Positions 62,174-64,000 of a DNA stretch of 64,000 nucleotides are shown piece by piece. Each line of letters opens with the position of its first letter. Within the stretch, counting starts at the first letter, position 1. The notes under the pieces are model-generated. The model was given only the letters and a program-made list of their open reading frames with translations, searched no databases and was not told where the DNA came from. The stretch comes from Bradyrhizobium sp. WBAH42 (GTDB lineage Bacteria > Pseudomonadota > Alphaproteobacteria > Rhizobiales > Xanthobacteraceae), in contig NZ_CP036533.1 in the NCBI RefSeq assembly GCF_024585265.1, forward strand, positions 7,387,001 to 7,451,000. Direction: 5' to 3'. The translations under genes and the position numbers were made by a program.

Positions 62174-63262
62174 TCAAACCGATTGCTCGATCTGCGGCCG
62201 GAAGAACATGCCGCGGATCGCGCCGTCCAGCAATCGCCTCAGCCTGACCTCGATCAGCTCATAACTGATCGCGCTTGCGACCAACGACATCACCAGCCCA
62301 AGCCCGATGAAGCCGGCCCACAGCAGCCAGCGGTCGACGCCGACGGCGACCAGCTTCAGGCCGATCACCTGCAGGGGGAAGAGCACGAAGGGGTGCACGA
62401 GATAGAGGCTGTAGCTGATCTTGCCGACATATTGCAGCGCCGGTGCGCTCAGAGCTTTGCCGAGGCCGGAGTCCGGAGCAAGCACCATGCCGAACAGCAG
62501 AAATCCGGGGATGAGCCCGACGAAGGGGTGAAACAACACCAGGCTCGCATATAGCGCAGCTCCGCAAGCAAGGCCGGCGACCAAGCCGGCCCGCCCCGGA
62601 ATCGAGATGCGAAATCCAGTGGCGCTGAACAGCATGCCGATACAGAAGAAGGCGGTGATCGGCCAGTGCATCAGGCAGGCGATGCCAAGCAGCAGCAAAG
62701 GCGCCGCCAGCAATCTGCCACCGGTGCGCCAGACCGAGAACGTCAGCGCAAACCAGATGTAGAACGCCCACTCATAGGTCAATGTCCAGGCGTTCTGCTG
62801 GGCGATCGGCAGGCCGAGCGCGTCCTGCACGAAGAAGAGATTGGCCGCGAAGATCGCGAGATAGTTGCTCAGGTCGATGCCGCGGAAGAACTTGTACGCC
62901 ACGATCGGACCGATCGCGAACAGCGCAAGATGCAGCACGACGAACACCGGCATGATGCGCAGGACGCGATCGAAGAAGAACCGCGACAACGACCCGTGCC
63001 GCACCAGGCTCGCCGGGATCAGGAAGCCGCTGATCATGAAGAACAGCTCGACGCCGTGCCCGCCGACATTGATCACCGATTGCAGCCAAGCCCAGAGCGG
63101 CGGCAGGAAGCCGGGATCGGGGATGTCGTACATGCCGCCCTTCGGCATGTCGTAGAAATGGTCCATCAGCACACTCAGCGCGGCGATGCCGCGCAGGCCC
63201 TGGACCGACGGAACGAACGACCCGTCATAGGCGGCGCCCGGCTGGTGCGGTGTCTTGATCAC
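62174..63262 (-). CDS. Membrane O-acyltransferase (acyltransferase 3 family)
   Basis: The 362-residue protein has SVQGLRGIAALSVLMDHFYDM with the catalytic His, GVELFFMISGFLIP, RVLRIMPVFVVLHL, and WTLTYEWAFYIWFAL motifs and about ten helices. GTG 63262 overlaps the preceding gene's TGA as GTGA, so it is translationally coupled to that second acyltransferase. It likely decorates the exported polysaccharide. Confidence 0.88.
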   Translation of the reverse strand: MIKTPHQPGAAYDGSFVPSVQGLRGIAALSVLMDHFYDMPKGGMYDIPDPGFLPPLWAWLQSVINVGGHGVELFFMISGFLIPASLVRHGSLSRFFFDRVLRIMPVFVVLHLALFAIGPIVAYKFFRGIDLSNYLAIFAANLFFVQDALGLPIAQQNAWTLTYEWAFYIWFALTFSVWRTGGRLLAAPLLLLGIACLMHWPITAFFCIGMLFSATGFRISIPGRAGLVAGLACGAALYASLVLFHPFVGLIPGFLLFGMVLAPDSGLGKALSAPALQYVGKISYSLYLVHPFVLFPLQVIGLKLVAVGVDRWLLWAGFIGLGLVMSLVASAISYELIEVRLRRLLDGAIRGMFFRPQIEQSV

Positions 63263-64000
63263 TCCGCGGCACCCTGAGTGCTGAGAGCGGGCTCGAGAAC
63301 GACCGGCTTCCGTCGCGCCGAGCGGAACCTCTGCCCGAAGGAAATGCAGGGCTTTTCGACGAAGGCGTAGGTCATCCAGCTGACGAGGATCGACAACGCC
63401 AGGATCACGCCCATGAAGATCGACCATCCGAGCGGCCCGTCGCCGAACCAAACGAGGCGATGGACGGCGACGATCACGAACGGCGACATCAGGTAGACCG
63501 AATAGCTGATGACGCCGACGAACGCCATCGGACGCCACGCCATTCGCTCGCCGAACACGGCAAAGGCGATGAAGACCAGCGCCGCGCAGACATAGGCCGA
63601 TCCGATCGAATAGCTGTAGAAGAAATTCTCGTGGTACACGCCTCCGAAACGCCGGTCGGACAGGGTGGCGGCGAAGACCGCATACAGCAGGGTGCAGACG
63701 GCCACATGGGTCCATCGCAGCTTGCCACCAATGACGGTGTCACGGATGATCTTGCCGAGGAACATCGCCGACAGGTTCAACCCGACCTCCATCACCGACG
63801 AGACGGCCCTGTTCTCGACCCAAAGCGCAGCGGTGGTTCCGACCAGAGCGGCTGCGATGACGATCGTCACCGCCGTGAAGCGCTGGTTCAGCAGCCCCAT
63901 TGCAAAGAGGATCGTGCATCCGACGTAGAACAAGAGCTCGATCGCCAGCGTCCAGTAGAACACCCAGAGGTTCGGGACGTTCACGAACGTCTGCAACATC
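63259..64000 (-). CDS. Membrane O-acyltransferase, 5' end outside window
   Basis: The frame is open to the right edge, leaving 246 codons of the C-terminal part. The visible start NVPNLWVFYWTLAIELLFY corresponds to the central W-x-L-x-x-E motif of acyltransferase 3 proteins, followed by about seven further helices and the C-terminal FVEKPCISFGQRF. The catalytic His helix lies beyond 64000. It overlaps the next acyltransferase in a GTGA junction. Confidence 0.85.
   Translation of the reverse strand, partial: MLQTFVNVPNLWVFYWTLAIELLFYVGCTILFAMGLLNQRFTAVTIVIAAALVGTTAALWVENRAVSSVMEVGLNLSAMFLGKIIRDTVIGGKLRWTHVAVCTLLYAVFAATLSDRRFGGVYHENFFYSYSIGSAYVCAALVFIAFAVFGERMAWRPMAFVGVISYSVYLMSPFVIVAVHRLVWFGDGPLGWSIFMGVILALSILVSWMTYAFVEKPCISFGQRFRSARRKPVVLEPALSTQGAAE

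Overview
The window is high-GC DNA. It most resembles the chromosome of a Bradyrhizobium-type alphaproteobacterium (Nitrobacteraceae). This is an inference from three things: the gene repertoire, frequent GTG/TTG starts, and several families of palindromic intergenic repeats of the kind abundant in that group (for example the element that reads as VGWAKRSVPT when translated). No rRNA, tRNA, CRISPR array, transposase, integrase or replication origin was seen.

Positions 1-12000 hold housekeeping and accessory genes: the end of an RND efflux adaptor, an MFS anion symporter, a DUF2809 membrane protein, a YcaQ-type winged-helix protein, two small proteins, an OmpA-family protein behind a perfect CRP-type palindrome, a GT39 mannosyltransferase, a FecR-domain protein overlapping an outer-membrane barrel protein, two VOC proteins, a His-rich cupin, CsbD and an FKBP isomerase.

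Positions 12000-27400 hold a three-gene Tat-exported molybdenum hydroxylase operon (PaoABC-like), a gamma-glutamyltransferase, trhO-slyX, a membrane diguanylate cyclase, hemE, an L-lactate locus (divergent GntR regulator, lldP, lldD, palindromic operator between them) and a divergent hemC paralogue 26 bp downstream of a GMC oxidoreductase.

Positions 29000-45400 hold two TetR loci with visible operators (one with an NTF2-like gene, one with a DMT exporter), a GGDEF-EAL protein, a vanillate-demethylase-like operon (oxygenase, GntR regulator, reductase) behind twin TGTATACA sites, pgm, a hydrolase overlapping a lytic transglycosylase, an orphan OmpR-type response regulator, an MBL-fold hydrolase and an aldose 1-epimerase-like protein.

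From 45500 to the right edge lies a polysaccharide (exopolysaccharide or capsule) cluster. It has four GT4-type glycosyltransferases, two flippases, a polysaccharide pyruvyl transferase, three membrane acyltransferases (one cut by the window edge) and two clan-A glycoside hydrolases. One hydrolase has an ordinary signal peptide. The other (52618-56526) has no signal peptide and carries tandem 166-residue super-repeats followed by an RTX-like C-terminus, which suggests type I secretion. That protein, inside a polymer locus, is the most unusual item in the window. No polymerase or priming transferase is seen here, so the cluster probably continues past 64000.
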